Positions 30,844 to 42,244 of a DNA stretch of 64,000 bases are shown here, piece after piece. The stretch's first letter is position 1; every line of letters begins with the position of its first letter. The translations under genes were made by a program, and so were the position numbers. Below the pieces are notes generated by a model that searched no databases, was not told the origin of the DNA, and was given only the letters and a program-made list of their open reading frames with translations. Location: assembly GCF_000760515.2 (NCBI RefSeq), contig NW_013546700.1, positions 1 through 64,000 on the forward strand. Reading direction: 5' to 3'. This DNA is from Mitosporidium daphniae (lineage: Eukaryota; Microsporidia).

Positions 30844-30900
30844 TTGAAATGGAATTTGAAATTTAAAATCAAAATTCTTATTCAATTTATTAATTGCATC
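30844..30900. promoter_or_regulatory. 57-bp bidirectional promoter between ERB1 and PSMA7
   Basis: The two start codons face away from each other across only 57 bp. The spacer contains GGAATTTGAAATTTAAAATC at 30851-30870, a double AAATTT-type box. Everything needed for both genes must lie here or inside them. Confidence 0.55.
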
Positions 30901-31775
30901 ATGAGTTATGATCGAGCACTGACTATTTTCTCTCCCGATGGACATTTATTCCAGGTCGAATATGCCATGGAGGCTGTCAACAAGGGATCAACTGCAGTAT
31001 TTTCTATTTCGTTACCCATGTCTAGGTTGCTGTTCGCGGCGCAGATTCGCTAGCAATCGCAGTGGAGAAGAAGTCTGCACACAAATTGCAAGATCCGAGA
31101 ACAATTCGAAAAATCTATTCTTTGGATAGTCACATTTTCTTCACATTTGCCGGTATTGCCGCTATAAATTAATCCAATGCTCAACGTAGGATTGAACGCA
31201 GATGCCCGTGTTTTGGTTGACCATGCTCGTGTTGAGTGCCAGAGCCACAGATTGACATTCGAGGATCCGCCAACGGTAGAGTATGTTGCCCGGTACATAT
31301 CCTCTCTGCAACAAGTAAAATGAGCCACTAACGGTAGAAATATACGCAGCGAGGAGGCGCCCGTCCATTTGGCGTGTCCGGCCTGCTGGTTGGCATTGAT
31401 CCCGATGGTACTCCGCGTTTGTATTTGACAGAGCCATCTGGAACGCACACAGAATGGACAGCAAATGCTGTTGGAAAAAATTCTTCCACCGTAAAAGAAT
31501 TTCTAGAAAAAAACTACGACAAAATGATGGAAAATATGGAGAACGCCGAAGGTGCAGAAGAAACAATATCTCATTCCTCCACAGCCCACTTGGCTATTCG
31601 CTCTTTACTCGAGGTTGTGCAAACAGGTGCATCTTCGATCGATGTAGCTATTCTTACAAAAGAACCATCCATCGCCTTTCTTTCCGCTGCAACCATCGAA
31701 TCGATTATCCAGTCAATCGAGAAGGAAAAAGAGGCCGAAATGGAGAGAAAGAGAAGGCCTCTGATCCNACCCTAA
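30901..31775 (+). CDS. PSMA7: 20S proteasome alpha4 subunit (PSMA7/Pre6)
   Basis: Exons 30901-30996, 31026-31152, 31190-31314 and 31350-31775 (introns 29, 37 and 35 nt), 257 aa. The alpha-type signature is complete at the N-terminus: [20 protein letters not shown], then [36 protein letters not shown] and [11 protein letters not shown] follow, as in PSMA7. An acidic insert ([13 protein letters not shown]) sits before the last helices. An unresolved base at 31768 falls three codons before the stop and affects one residue only. The start follows ATTAATTGCATC. Confidence 0.96.
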
Positions 31776-32333
<558 letters not shown>

Positions 32334-32667
32334 TATTTGATAATAAAACTTGAGCTCAATGATGACGAGATGCCTCCATCTCTAGTTGCGCTTTTCACCC
32401 CCTTTCCGTAGCATCTCAATTTTTCCATAGGAATTTTTATCGGCCCCGTCTTATCGCTACTGCCCTGATATATATTTTGCGTGCCCGCCTCCCTCCCGGC
32501 CTTTGGTAGCCTGCGTCCGAGTCCCTCGCTTGCGTGCTGCATTTATCGTGATTTTTTCCAATATAATTTCAGCTAGAACCCGATTTTTCCTAGCATAATT
32601 TCAGCTAGAACCCGATTTTGGCAACTTGAAATCAAATCATTTCTGTGTTTCAAATTTTAATTTTAAG
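32334..32667. repeat. Spacer with a 25-bp direct repeat upstream of SCD6
   Basis: A 334-bp gene-free stretch. The 25-bp sequence starting ATAATTTCAGCTAGAACCCG occurs twice, at 32563-32587 and 32595-32619, with a 32-bp period, 49 bp before the SCD6 start. Directly before the start is TTTTAATTTTAAG. The repeat may be a duplicated regulatory site. No RNA gene was recognised. Confidence 0.6.
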
Positions 32668-33903
32668 ATGTCCACGGCTGCCAAGTACATTGGCTCTCGC
32701 ATCAGCCTTATAACCAAGTCCCAAATTCGATACGAGGGTATTCTATTTGCGCTAGACCATGAAGCATGCTCCGTATCCATAGAACAGGGTTAGTATGGCA
32801 GATTGCATTCAAATATTGCTTTCTTGGTTTGAGTAAATTTATTTCTAGTTAAATGCCTGGGAACGGAGGGCAGAAACAACGGTATTCGCGAAATAGCACC
32901 ATCCCCAACCATTTACGAGATGATTGTTTTTCGCGCCTCCGACATTATCGAGCTAAAAATTATCAACGCTAGCCCGGTGGTGGATCCAGCCATCCTGTCA
33001 TCGTCGTCAACCCCAAGTCGCCCTGGCTCGGGAGGTAGCAATGATGCCACTGGCAATAAAGCCGGTCCTGGCACGAAGGCAGCTATCTCTAACCCAACTG
33101 AAAAGGACAAACCCATGATTTCAACGATGCCAACGATGACCAAAATTAGCCACTTCTCAGCAGAGTCGACAAAGGCATCAAATGTAACTACACAAGCAAG
33201 CAACAAATCGAGCGTTTCGCCATCGATTGAAAGAAAAGAAAAGCCAATCGGCAAGACAGCAACTGTAGTCCCTCTATCGACCGAGGAGTCTAATCAAAAA
33301 CTGCTGAGCACCTCAACATCTTCGGTTACCATTATTGATCCAGCGCCTTTGTCCAAGGCTAGCGAATTAAAGCCAGCAAGGACATACGAGCCCATAGGCC
33401 AAAAGACAGAAGGAAATGACATTCGGCCATTTTCTTCTTCCACGGGCACTTCAAACCCCCCACCTATGCAGCATGCAAAACCACATCCTGTGACGACCCC
33501 AAAGGTCCATGAAAATAAAAGGGTACCAAGAGAGAGAAAAGCTGGGTTCCCTCGAGAATTCGATATGGATCGCGCAAACCGTCGATTTGAAAATATTCTC
33601 GCAAAAGATGGGCTTCCTGAGCCCCAAATGCAATCTACATGCTATGACTCGAATGCATCTTTTTTCGATTCGCTTACATCTACCGATTTATCGTCCACTG
33701 GTGGTTCAGCAAATAAATCGTCGGCTAGGAAAGACATCCGTTTGAACGTAGAAACATTTGGGACTGTAGCTTATAGCACAAAACCCTCCTACTATCAGAA
33801 GACCCCTTCAAAAGGCCACAAAAACACACGCAAGTACCCAGGAAAGGGTTCTGGTACTGGAAGCCAACCCCAATTTCGACTCTCTTCATCTTCATCAGCT
33901 TAA
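32668..33903 (+). CDS. SCD6: Scd6/LSM14-like mRNP decapping and translation repressor
   Basis: Exons 32668-32788 and 32849-33903 with a 60-nt intron give 391 aa. The N-terminus is a divergent LSm domain (KYIGSRISLITKSQIRYEG and a YEMIVFRASDIIEL Sm2 end). A long Ser/Thr/Pro-rich linker follows. Then come FPREFDMDRANRRFENIL (FDF motif), YDSNASFFDSL (FFD box) and RLNVETFG (TFG box), and a short Ser-rich end. All four elements in this order define LSM14/RAP55/Trailer hitch/Scd6, which works in P-bodies with the Dhh1 helicase and Edc3. Confidence 0.93.
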
Positions 33904-34155
33904 TAAAGTTTATCTCACTCCGTATTTGGGCCGGCAAACCTACACATATCCGCAGTGGCTCAACTAAAGGAGCCAAGGGCACGTAAGCGTATATCCAAAA
34001 GAGGATATTCATCATTTAATTTAAAAGCTAACAGGCAACAAGTGCATCCAAATAGAACCTAGTCGAATTCTGGGCAATGATCATTCCCCAACACTAGACA
34101 AGATTCATCGCCAACGTCAGAGTGATATATGACATCTGTCTAAGAAGAAAGAACG

Positions 34156-35911
34156 TCAAAATAGGCCTACAATTTCAGCTTGGGGTCCATGTAATCTCCA
34201 TAGAGAGTCGAGAAGATTAACAGCCGCTACATGTAAAAGTAAATTGCATCTTACGAGGGGAGATGGCCATGTTTCGGGCTTGTAAAGCAATGTCTCTAAC
34301 GGCAGCAAACGGAGATGCACGTTGCAATGTATTGGCATCTAAGTGCAAATATGAACCTATGATGATGGCCGTGCAAAAACCTGTTGGTGGAAATATCGTT
34401 GGAATATTGAGCTCCAACTCGATTTGCTTTTGCAAAATTTCCCTGTTGAAAAAAGTAAGAACACGTGGCGTACATTCCATTGCGGCCGCCATGTACCAAC
34501 ATAACCCTGCTTGGCTGGCATTGTTTTATCAGAGACAGAATGCCTTTTCCATCGGCATGCAGAGAAAACGAAAGATTCTGCACCTGGATGTTGACCGAAA
34601 GCTGACTTTCACCATCTGGCAGTTTAATCTACATGCATGAAGGCCACCATAAAGCTACCAATTTAGACCCAGAAAGCAATTGGGCCGCAATTGAGCCTGG
34701 CTGTGCATAGCCGGGAAGCAGCACCAAATTCCGTTCATCTGAAGCCCATTTTTTAAATACCTCATAGGAGGCTCCTGTATGGTTAAAAGGACAGTCTGCA
34801 TACCTGACTGAAGAGATCCCGGAGATGCAAAGAGGAGCATGGGGCCCTCTAGCTCGGCAAACTGCATGTCAAAGGGACGAATAAACTTGAAATCGAATGG
34901 GTTCCCCATACCCTCTGATTGCATCCATTCTGGAAAGATCCGATAAATTGCATTTGCCCTCTCTGTAAGACCAGCATTGAAAAAAACTGGAATAGATTGG
35001 AGCCCCATTCTTTCCCAATACGATTCCACCACAAGGCAAAGCTCTTGCGCACGACCAAGCGCAAAAACTGGAATGAGAACTTTGCCTCCTCTGTTTAAAG
35101 CCTTTACTTGATAGGACATCATCAATTAATTACCTGGTGGATTTTAAACAAAAAGTCGCGTTCCCTTGATCGGCGTGTATCTCGAAGAAGCGTGGAGTAA
35201 GTGGATTCTGTGATCATCAAATCGGGATGCAATCGATCGATGAATGCCGCACCAAGGTGTCTATCGGCGATGCTATTGAAATCGCCGGTATAAACGACGG
35301 AAGACGTGCCGGTGTGTATGTGAAACATGACAGCGCCGAGGACCTTTCAAAGTTTGTAAAAACAAGTGCACTTACATGCCCGGCATAGTATGTGCGAACA
35401 TAAAGATCTTCGGCAAGCGGCAAAGTTTCATTGAGATTCAAGACAATTACTATTGGGAAAAGATCAAGCCGAACCTTTGTTGATGCAATTCCAAATCATC
35501 TCAGACGAATACGAATGCTCCTCGTCCTTTTCAATCAGCTTTCTGCAATCCTCTAGCAACAGCGGTGCTATGGCCTTTGTTGGTCGCTGAAATAAGAGAA
35601 AATCGGTACCGTCATAATTACGGGAACGGCGTATCCAAGCTTTTCAGTAAAATAGGGAAGAGCCCCGCAATGATCAAGATGGCTGGGAGGGAGTTAGAAA
35701 TAGCGCAAAATTACAAATGAGAAATGAACAAAAAATCGATCTTCAGCGAATGCTTTGAAAGCAGAGAAAAGTCGGGGAATCTTCGTGAATCGGTGTATTT
35801 CATATGTATACCGCAATCAAACATCAGAGTGTATTTGTTGTCAACTCTGACTACAATGCAACTTTTCCCGACATCCTGTCCAGCTCCAAGCACCAGGACA
35901 TCCAGTGACAT
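34156..35911 (-). CDS. INTS11: INTS11-like metallo-beta-lactamase/beta-CASP endonuclease
   Basis: Eleven exons (complement of 35715-35911, 35610-35682, 35475-35586, 35376-35449, 35134-35343, 34804-35101, 34659-34774, 34474-34628, 34381-34442, 34255-34356, 34156-34226); ten introns of 23-32 nt; 489 aa. Active-site motifs are intact: [12 protein letters not shown], the HFHLDHCG zinc motif, [32 protein letters not shown], and [17 protein letters not shown]. The [10 protein letters not shown] and NAGLTERAN segments and YYAGH match INTS11 rather than CPSF73. The C-terminal domain is shorter than in animals. INTS11 is the catalytic subunit of the Integrator complex acting on Pol II transcripts. It shares its promoter with CTK3. 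Confidence 0.88.
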
Positions 35912-36051
35912 TAGGTGACGTTTTAGACCGGAAGTTGTCCAATTCAATAATTTGCAGGCAAACTCGACGGCAAACCATGTAATTAGGGTTGGGAATAAAA
36001 TTTCATACCAGCCCCACAAAGCTCGTTTCAACGGACCGGAATTTATTTGCA
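35912..36051. promoter_or_regulatory. Divergent promoter INTS11 / CTK3
   Basis: 140 bp separate the start codons at 35911 and 36052. The spacer contains TTAGGGTT at 35982-35989, roughly central, and AATTTATTTG just before the CTK3 start. No other element is recognised. Confidence 0.45.
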
Positions 36052-36908
36052 ATGACCGAAGACGTTTTTGAGTGTAGAGTGGAGTTTTCGCAACTGCTCT
36101 CACCGCTTCTTACCAGCAAAAAAACAATGTCACAGGCACTGGCGTATGCACTTTCACACTATTCCATTCACACAGAGCTTTTTGACGTCCTATTTTCGGA
36201 GCTGAGAGAGGTAAGCGGATAGGTGGATGATGCTCTATTTTCTTAGTCTGGACCCAGCTCGTCTCTGGCTGTAAAGAATTTGTACATTCTGCTTGAATTT
36301 ATCGTTATTTCTTCGCTTGTAAATGGATGGCCTGGATATCGAGATGCAATGGAGCTAAAGATGCCGGCCATCCTTGGTATTCTGTTCCATCCGCGCAGAC
36401 ATCTCGACTATCACATCGAGTATCTAACCAAGGTAATCATTTACAGCATGCCCTTCTTTCGACACATTAACACCGGTGTCTTTGCAACAGACAATACGCG
36501 CTTTCTACGTTCCCTTATTAATCGGTCTAGTTGTGCCGGCTTTTAGCTGAACGCAACATTTTCTCCACCAAAATATCGCTTGAAATGATCAAGCATGTCG
36601 ATACGTATTGCGCCAAGTAATTTTCTTTTTCTGTTTTTTCTAGCTGTACGCCCTCCAAGGACTATGACAAGCTTACCGGAGACAAATCCGAGCTTCAGGA
36701 ACGCTTCGAGGAAGAGCGGGAACTACAAAAGCGACTTAGGGACATATCATTTCGGATATCGCCTCCTCTGGCACAAGGGGCTCCAGACTGGCACCCTATT
36801 GATGTAATTATGAAAGGCATTGAGAACGATGCTCCCCTCTCCGCACTGGATGTTAAAATCCTGTCTGCAGACCTTCAAACGTGGCAAAACTGCAGACAAA
36901 ATAAATAA
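36052..36908 (+). CDS. CTK3: CTD kinase I gamma subunit (Ctk3-like)
   Basis: Exons 36052-36210, 36247-36432, 36491-36524, 36547-36616 and 36644-36908 (introns 36, 58, 22 and 27 nt) give 237 aa. The N-terminus FECRVEFSQLL...TMSQALAYALSHYSIHTELFDVLFSEL is a CTD-interacting-domain-like helical fold as in Ctk3 (FEARMQFLQQL...KAVSFALKHF). The C-terminal half has the conserved LQERFEEERELQKRLRD helix. Ctk3 is the third subunit of the kinase that phosphorylates Ser2 of the Pol II CTD. The 58-nt second intron is the least certain splice; frame and the following helix support it. Confidence 0.75.
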
Positions 36909-36965
36909 CATAAAAACAGCTTGCAGGCATTTGATTATCGAGAAATTTATTGCACTGCAGTGCTT

Positions 36966-38507
36966 TTAGGATGCTCCGGTACCAGATCCATCGACGTTGC
37001 AGGCATCAGGAATTCTAGCAAAAGCAAAAGGAAGTAGTCCAAAATAATGAGGAGGCAAAGCATCTTTCCGAACCACTTTCCGCATCCATAGTATCTGTGG
37101 TGAAGGACAATTGCATTCATCTAACCTTCTGAGCCGCTCAATAAGCGTGGTAGAATAAACGCTCTCTAACAGGCAACGATTATAGACTATCTCGGTCCTT
37201 TTGGCAACGTTGGACCAAGAATAGCATCTGGCTATCTCCCGGTGAAAGCTTAGCATATCAAATGGCGGCTTGTTGCCGTTTTCCCTAAACTTTGCTATCG
37301 CTTTGGAGAGCTCTGAAAGCAAATCTATGATGGAGTAAATGGCGAGCAAACAAACCGTCAACTTCTGGCTTGCACAGGTGGATCATATGCGAGGGCAGAA
37401 CTTCTGGAATTCCACCAACCTTTGTCGATACCACCAAAAGCCTATGGAAATAAATGGCACTGCAACACATACCCGCAAGAGGCGGCTTCTAAAATGGCAA
37501 TGCAAAAGGCCTCCGTAAGCGAAGTATTTAAGAAGATGTTTCCTTGGATCAAAACCTATGTTTTACGGATTGAAAGCCGTACCTCTCTCACCTGGTGGTG
37601 CTTGAAAGATCCCAGGAGCTGCACTCTACCATGCAGAAAGTGGCACTCGACCATTTGTTCCAAATCAATCTTCTTTGGCCCATCTCCGGCGATCAAAAAC
37701 TTCACATATGGAAAGGTGGTGCAAATCTTAGGGATGATTGCAAGCAGCAAGTCCATCCCCTTTCTATATACAAGACGAGATAAAATAACAATGGTGACTA
37801 AAAACAAGAAGTAAAGCGAAATGGTCTCAACTAAAATTTGGGTCTGATGCGTGCGGATCTGGCGTCAGATGTTCTGGAATGATAGCATTTGGAATTACAG
37901 AAACCCTGTGTGGATCCAATGCGGCTCGAAGAACCGTGTTCTCCTTGCTACGGTCAACGAGCCATTCAAACCTGGTATTGGACACACAAATGATATGGTC
38001 AATATCTGAAAGCGAAAACTTTAGACACTTGTTCATTAAAATCGAGCTGGTGTCTGCAAATCCAAACAGAGAATGGTCCGTAAAACATGTCTTGAGCCCC
38101 ATCGTTTTGGCATGCAGTATGGCCTCATAAGACAGGTTGGAAAATGCCTAAACTAAGCGTTGACACGCACCTGATGGCCATGCACAATGTTGATCTGCTC
38201 GCGAACAAAAATTGCTCGAAGCCTTGGAAAGAAGGCAAACACTGTTGGGAGCGTAGATTGGTTATAAACAATTGCACCAGGCAAGTAGTATGTCTTCAGG
38301 CCGTTTAGAAGGTATCTGATCCCAATCCTGGACCCATATGCATGTGTCACGATTACAATCAAAAAATGAACATCAGCAAGTATTACCTCGTCATTAGACA
38401 CCAACGGGTATTATTACCTTGTGGCCACGGGCAATTAGGCACTGGGCGAGACAGTACAGATGGGTCTCCACGCCCCCAATGTTGGGGTAAAAAAAATCAG
38501 ACACCAT
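36966..38507 (-). CDS. PIGA: PIG-A/Gpi3, catalytic subunit of GPI GlcNAc-transferase
   Basis: Seven exons (complement of 38418-38507, 38171-38386, 37832-38147, 37583-37797, 37473-37555, 37356-37441, 36966-37324), introns 31, 23, 34, 27, 31 and 31 nt, 454 aa. Glycosyltransferase-4 family motifs of PIG-A are clear: [40 protein letters not shown]-like, [60 protein letters not shown] and [13 protein letters not shown]. It transfers GlcNAc to phosphatidylinositol at the ER as the first GPI step. Between the first two exons the protein has about ten extra residues ([10 protein letters not shown]) not seen in relatives; see findings. Confidence 0.95.
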
Positions 38508-38754
38508 GCTAATGGATTGAGCATCAAAATGCCACCGTTACCAGATATTAAGCCTGGAGCATGCATTCTCGTGCATTGCCCCAAAATTGCGCTGAGAAAT
38601 GGCCTTCAAATTAAAAAAATTGGACATCTTTTTCCCTCATTTACAGTAGCCAATTAGGAAATCCTAAATCCGGACATTGATGATTAGATGCGAACAGCAC
38701 GATGACCTAAAAGCTATGCACCATATAAGCAGAAATGCGTCTGGAATCATCTAG

Positions 38755-39492
38755 ATGCTTCCACCAACCACCAGATTGATTGCATTTTCAACACTCCTCA
38801 GCTTTGCTTCCCCGCTTGCGGAGAACCAAATCCCAACAACAGGTGTATGGGCATTCCACACGGAACCGATAAGCATTCTCACAAGGAATTTGGGCAAAGT
38901 CCCAGTATACCACACCCAGATGCCATCGTTTCCTATTGAAAACTCGGATCTTGAATTTCCATCAATAACCTCGCCAGTGGATAGCCTCGATGGCATCACA
39001 ACCATAATTCAGGCAACGACATCTGAGATCATCCTCAAGGCCACAAAAGTCAAAGGCTCATATAAGACCATTATTCAACTGCCCGCTCAACATCAATTGA
39101 TTGATGGATCACTTCCCTTCCAACAATGTAACCCTGATAATGAGATCGGTTTCTTGGTTGGTAATTGTGAAACACCTAGGACTGTCACTGCATTCATTCC
39201 AATCATCTTTTCACATGTCGATGATGTCCCTAAATCATTAATAGTGTCCACACTTGCTTTGTTTTCAGCGATTCCAGTGGAAAAAAATTCCCCAAACACC
39301 ATGATGGGCAAATCGTCTCCCTCAGCAGTTAAGCCAACAGCCATTAATTCATGCCCAATGGCTTCTGCCCTATTTTCGTCTTTGAACCCGATCCCCGCTA
39401 TGAATTCTGCTCAAATGGCGCCTAGATCAAATTCTTCCGGGTCCGAAAATCTTGCAAAGTCGCGTTCACTTCAGGTGTCATCTGTCTTTTAA
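38755..39492 (+). CDS. Unidentified, predicted secreted protein
   Basis: A 245-aa frame starting with a likely signal peptide (MLPPTTRLIAFSTLLSFASP, cleavage probable after Ala-Ser-Pro-Leu-Ala). The rest is rich in Ser, Pro, Thr and Ile, with two Cys (residues ~124 and 137) and a second pair absent; no membrane anchor at the C-terminus. No family recognised. Antisense frames exist here too (38751-39005 and 39093-39344), but they are shorter and lack splice connection. A surface or spore-wall role would fit the composition but is not shown. Confidence 0.55.
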   Translation: MLPPTTRLIAFSTLLSFASPLAENQIPTTGVWAFHTEPISILTRNLGKVPVYHTQMPSFPIENSDLEFPSITSPVDSLDGITTIIQATTSEIILKATKVKGSYKTIIQLPAQHQLIDGSLPFQQCNPDNEIGFLVGNCETPRTVTAFIPIIFSHVDDVPKSLIVSTLALFSAIPVEKNSPNTMMGKSSPSAVKPTAINSCPMASALFSSLNPIPAMNSAQMAPRSNSSGSENLAKSRSLQVSSVF

Positions 39493-39634
39493 TGGTTCAA
39501 TTGCACTAATAAATGGTCAGAACACCGATTTTCAGGCCAACCTGTGCACCTGAAATGATGTGTAAAACAAAAAAGGGAGCAGATGCAAGTAATGCCTCTT
39601 AATTTAGTTGCTATTTATTGAAGATAGATACACA

Positions 39635-40892
39635 TTATTGGGATGTTGCAACCTGGGCACGGCATCCCAAAAACAGAATATTCTTGGGAAGTATCACAGG
39701 ATATGGCTCGGTGGTGCAACCTTGGACCTTAAAGTCTGCAAGTTTCTTTACACCCTAAACATTCGGTAATGACATCAGCAAACATACCAAGATGCTTCGC
39801 GCCAAATATGGCTGTGTAGATGTGGATGGCTCTTCCCATCCCACGGGAGGAGCGAAATCAACCTCTAAATCGGTGTCATTGATCTTAATAACAGAGTTTC
39901 CAGGTAGCGCTTCCAAAACCTCAAATGAGAGGCATTCCTCGCCAGAAAAGCCATCCGAGGCGATGGTAAATATGTCTCCCGGCGATAAGGTGTTGTAGTT
40001 TCGAAGGCCGTTTTCTAAGCTAATTAAAGGTAAATATCGGACTGCTTACACTCCCTTCGGATCCGTGAGCCCCAAAAATTCCACGCTCTGCGGCTGGATT
40101 TTGATAAACTTTCCCGTTGGGACGGCATCTGTGTCAACCCTTTCGATTTTGCATAGATCCCCAGACGACACTCCAAGTATTGAAAGTATCTATAAATAAA
40201 ACTCGGCCGTATTCTAACCCAATTTGGGAGATATACAATTCCTTCGGGTGCCGTAAATTCAAGTACCCCGCAATAGGTAAACTTTGAGGAATCTTGGGAA
40301 GAAATCTTGAAAATCATTGGCGAATTGTTTGCAGCAAAAGCCTCTTCATGTTCGCCTTCAAAAGAGGGCAAGAAAACATTTCTTTGGGTTTCTCTTAGTA
40401 TCTTTTCGAGCGAAGACGAGGGTAAAATAACTAGCCATTAAAAAAGCTCAAACCTTTTCCGCTCGTATTAAGCTGTGTTTTTTGCGACTCTGAGCGACGC
40501 ATCATTGAGCCCGGATAGACCCTTAAAATTTGGCTAAACAAAGCAGAAGGTGCTAATGGTCTAAAAACATCAGAAAGAGTTGCACTGATGTTTGAAAAGG
40601 CTGAAAAGCCTCTTCTCTCGTGACGAATATTATCCTCATCTTGTGACTCGTTCGCATTAGAAAAAAAAGAAGAAACATTGGGGAAAAGAACCTCAGAGGC
40701 TCTTCCCAAAAAACCCCGAAAAGTAGACGGCGCTATTTCAGGCAATTCTACATCTGAAGCGCCAGACTCTTCATTGTCGTCACTAAATGTAGATACGTTT
40801 TCTCCTGAAGACGAAGAGATCGACATGTAGTTCGAGTGTGCATCCGAATCAGACGAGTCCGATTGTGATTGATAAGGGCTTACACTGACCAT
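39635..40892 (-). CDS. UFD1: UFD1, ubiquitin recognition cofactor of Cdc48/p97
   Basis: Five exons (complement of 40454-40892, 40219-40430, 40050-40189, 39788-40019, 39635-39754) with introns 23, 29, 30 and 33 nt; 380 aa. The UFD1 double-psi barrel is recognisable: SGKVILPSSSLEKIL, FTYCGVLEFTAPEGIVYLPNW, FIKIQPQSVEFLGLTDPKGV, LENGLRNYNTLSPGDIFTI, then DLEVDFAPPVGWEEP. UFD1 with NPL4 delivers ubiquitylated substrates to Cdc48. The first ~125 residues are a Ser/Asp-rich extension that other UFD1 proteins lack. The C-terminal Cdc48-binding tail is short. Confidence 0.92.
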
Positions 40893-41061
40893 GTAGACTT
40901 GTAAATTTAAGGGGGCGACCACATTTATAACCTGCTTTTTGGGAAAATTTAATTGTAATTTTGTGGTGTCTAGATTTTGAAAATGGCCAAGTTTTGGTAT
41001 TCAGTTGGGCTATGCACAATCAAAAAATTGTGGAATACCGGCCTTTGACAAAGGCTCATTG

Positions 41062-41385
41062 ATGAGCTTGCTTTCGAGAAAGCCATTTCAACGTGTGTTT
41101 AGAAATTTATGTGTTTTGATGCTCACTATCTTTTTGTTTTACGTTTCATCGGTGGTTGTTAGCGTTGCAAACATGCCACGTGAAACGATTGAGCTTATAG
41201 CGACGTTGGGTCGATACACGATAAAAAATCAAAATATCGAAATACTCTCCGCATGCGTTGTGCTCTATAAGCCTATACTTGAACTTCTACCTGTTACCAT
41301 CGATGCCAGCGTAGATATTGCCACTAAAATTTTTTATAGCACGAATTATAAGTCTGATGATTGTGACCCATTTCTTTGTGTATGA
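41062..41385 (+). CDS. Unidentified small membrane protein
   Basis: A 107-aa frame from ATG 41062. Residues ~16-35 form one hydrophobic segment (LCVLMLTIFLFYVSSVVVSV) after a basic N-terminus, followed by a hydrophilic domain ending with four Cys/Asp-rich residues (DDCDPFLCV). The frame is open further upstream to about 41005 but without an ATG; an upstream exon beginning at ATG 40983 is possible. No family recognised. A type II or mitochondrial inner-membrane protein would fit. Confidence 0.5.
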   Translation: MSLLSRKPFQRVFRNLCVLMLTIFLFYVSSVVVSVANMPRETIELIATLGRYTIKNQNIEILSACVVLYKPILELLPVTIDASVDIATKIFYSTNYKSDDCDPFLCV

Positions 41386-41548
41386 GCATGCACCCAATGT
41401 TTGAAAATAAAATTATATAAGTTATCTCGTTCCCACTAGATTCGTCTCGGAGGAAAGGNCAATTGTATTAACTATTTGTCCGTTTAATTGGCTATTTTCG
41501 TGCTTAGTGAAAATAAATGGTCCAGTAGAAAAATTTACAAACAATTTA

Positions 41549-42154
41549 CTAATGCCTTTGAAGATCGGAAAGACGTTGTTGTGACTCTGCGAATAGCCTT
41601 GGAAGTAGCGCAAATAAAAGTACCTGTGAATAGAGTCCACCCTGGCCTGCTTTTAATTGATTTGAATTTGCAGAGAATGCTTTATGCTGGCCAGCGACTA
41701 GGGAATCAGAACACACGTATGTGTTGTACCTGATGCGGCTTAAGAAGATTGATCAGATGATAGATATTGATGAATATTGAATGCATTTCGTTTACCCGTT
41801 CCTCGACCTAGAATAAATGCCACCAAAATACCCCTCCTATCAGATCGCAATAAGAGATACAGGGCGGGGAGCCGAGCCCCTGGATCAGATTTGTAAATTT
41901 ATCCAATAGATGGCGTGTAAGTCTAACCAGCTCATGACGAATATTTTGATCTAGAAATGATAAAATCTCCCCTACGTGGTATATCATTAGACGGTGGATG
42001 AAAGAGTACTTTGACCCCGGAGGACTCATCAANGGGATTGATGTCGTCTCTGCTCTACCGATGAGATGTAGCCGAGGCTCACCTTTCGAATCGTACGAAG
42101 GAGGTCGTCCAGTTTTTCAAAGTCCAGAGAGACCTCAGACACCTGGCTCGACAT
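41549..42154 (-). CDS. MED7: Mediator subunit MED7-like
   Basis: Exons complement of 41976-42154, 41832-41950, 41730-41807, 41624-41646 and 41549-41597 (introns 25, 24, 83 and 26 nt). The C-terminal half matches MED7: RHELVRLTRHLLDKFTNLI (MED7: ELRKLNMSILINFLDLL), then VNEMHSIFINIYHLINLLKPHQAR, whose HHLINEYRPHQAR counterpart is a MED7 hallmark, then a coiled coil. The unresolved base at 42033 breaks the frame; the exons total 448 nt with it and 447 without it, so the N is probably a spurious extra base. The N-terminal 60 residues are poorly conserved and may contain a further 33-nt intron. Predicted length about 148 aa, short for MED7. Confidence 0.7.
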
Positions 42155-42244
42155 GTTCAATAATTAGCAAATTCTGGGTAGAAGCAACAAACGAAGAAAG
42201 AAAGAAAGAAAGGGAATTTATTTTAATTTTAAATTCAATTTGCA
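42155..42244. promoter_or_regulatory. Divergent promoter MED7 / ATP10
   Basis: Ninety base pairs separate the two start codons. The spacer has an (AAAG)n run at about 42193-42212 and a TTTTAATTTTAAATTCAATT box at 42221-42240 directly before the ATP10 ATG. Confidence 0.45.

Noticed and set aside
33725-34015. 96-codon minus-strand frame across the SCD6 3' end
   Set aside because: It is antisense to the conserved TFG box of SCD6 and has no family features.
38751-39344. Two minus-strand frames opposite the secreted orphan
   Set aside because: The plus-strand frame is longer, continuous and begins with a signal peptide; the two minus frames are in different phases without good splice sites.
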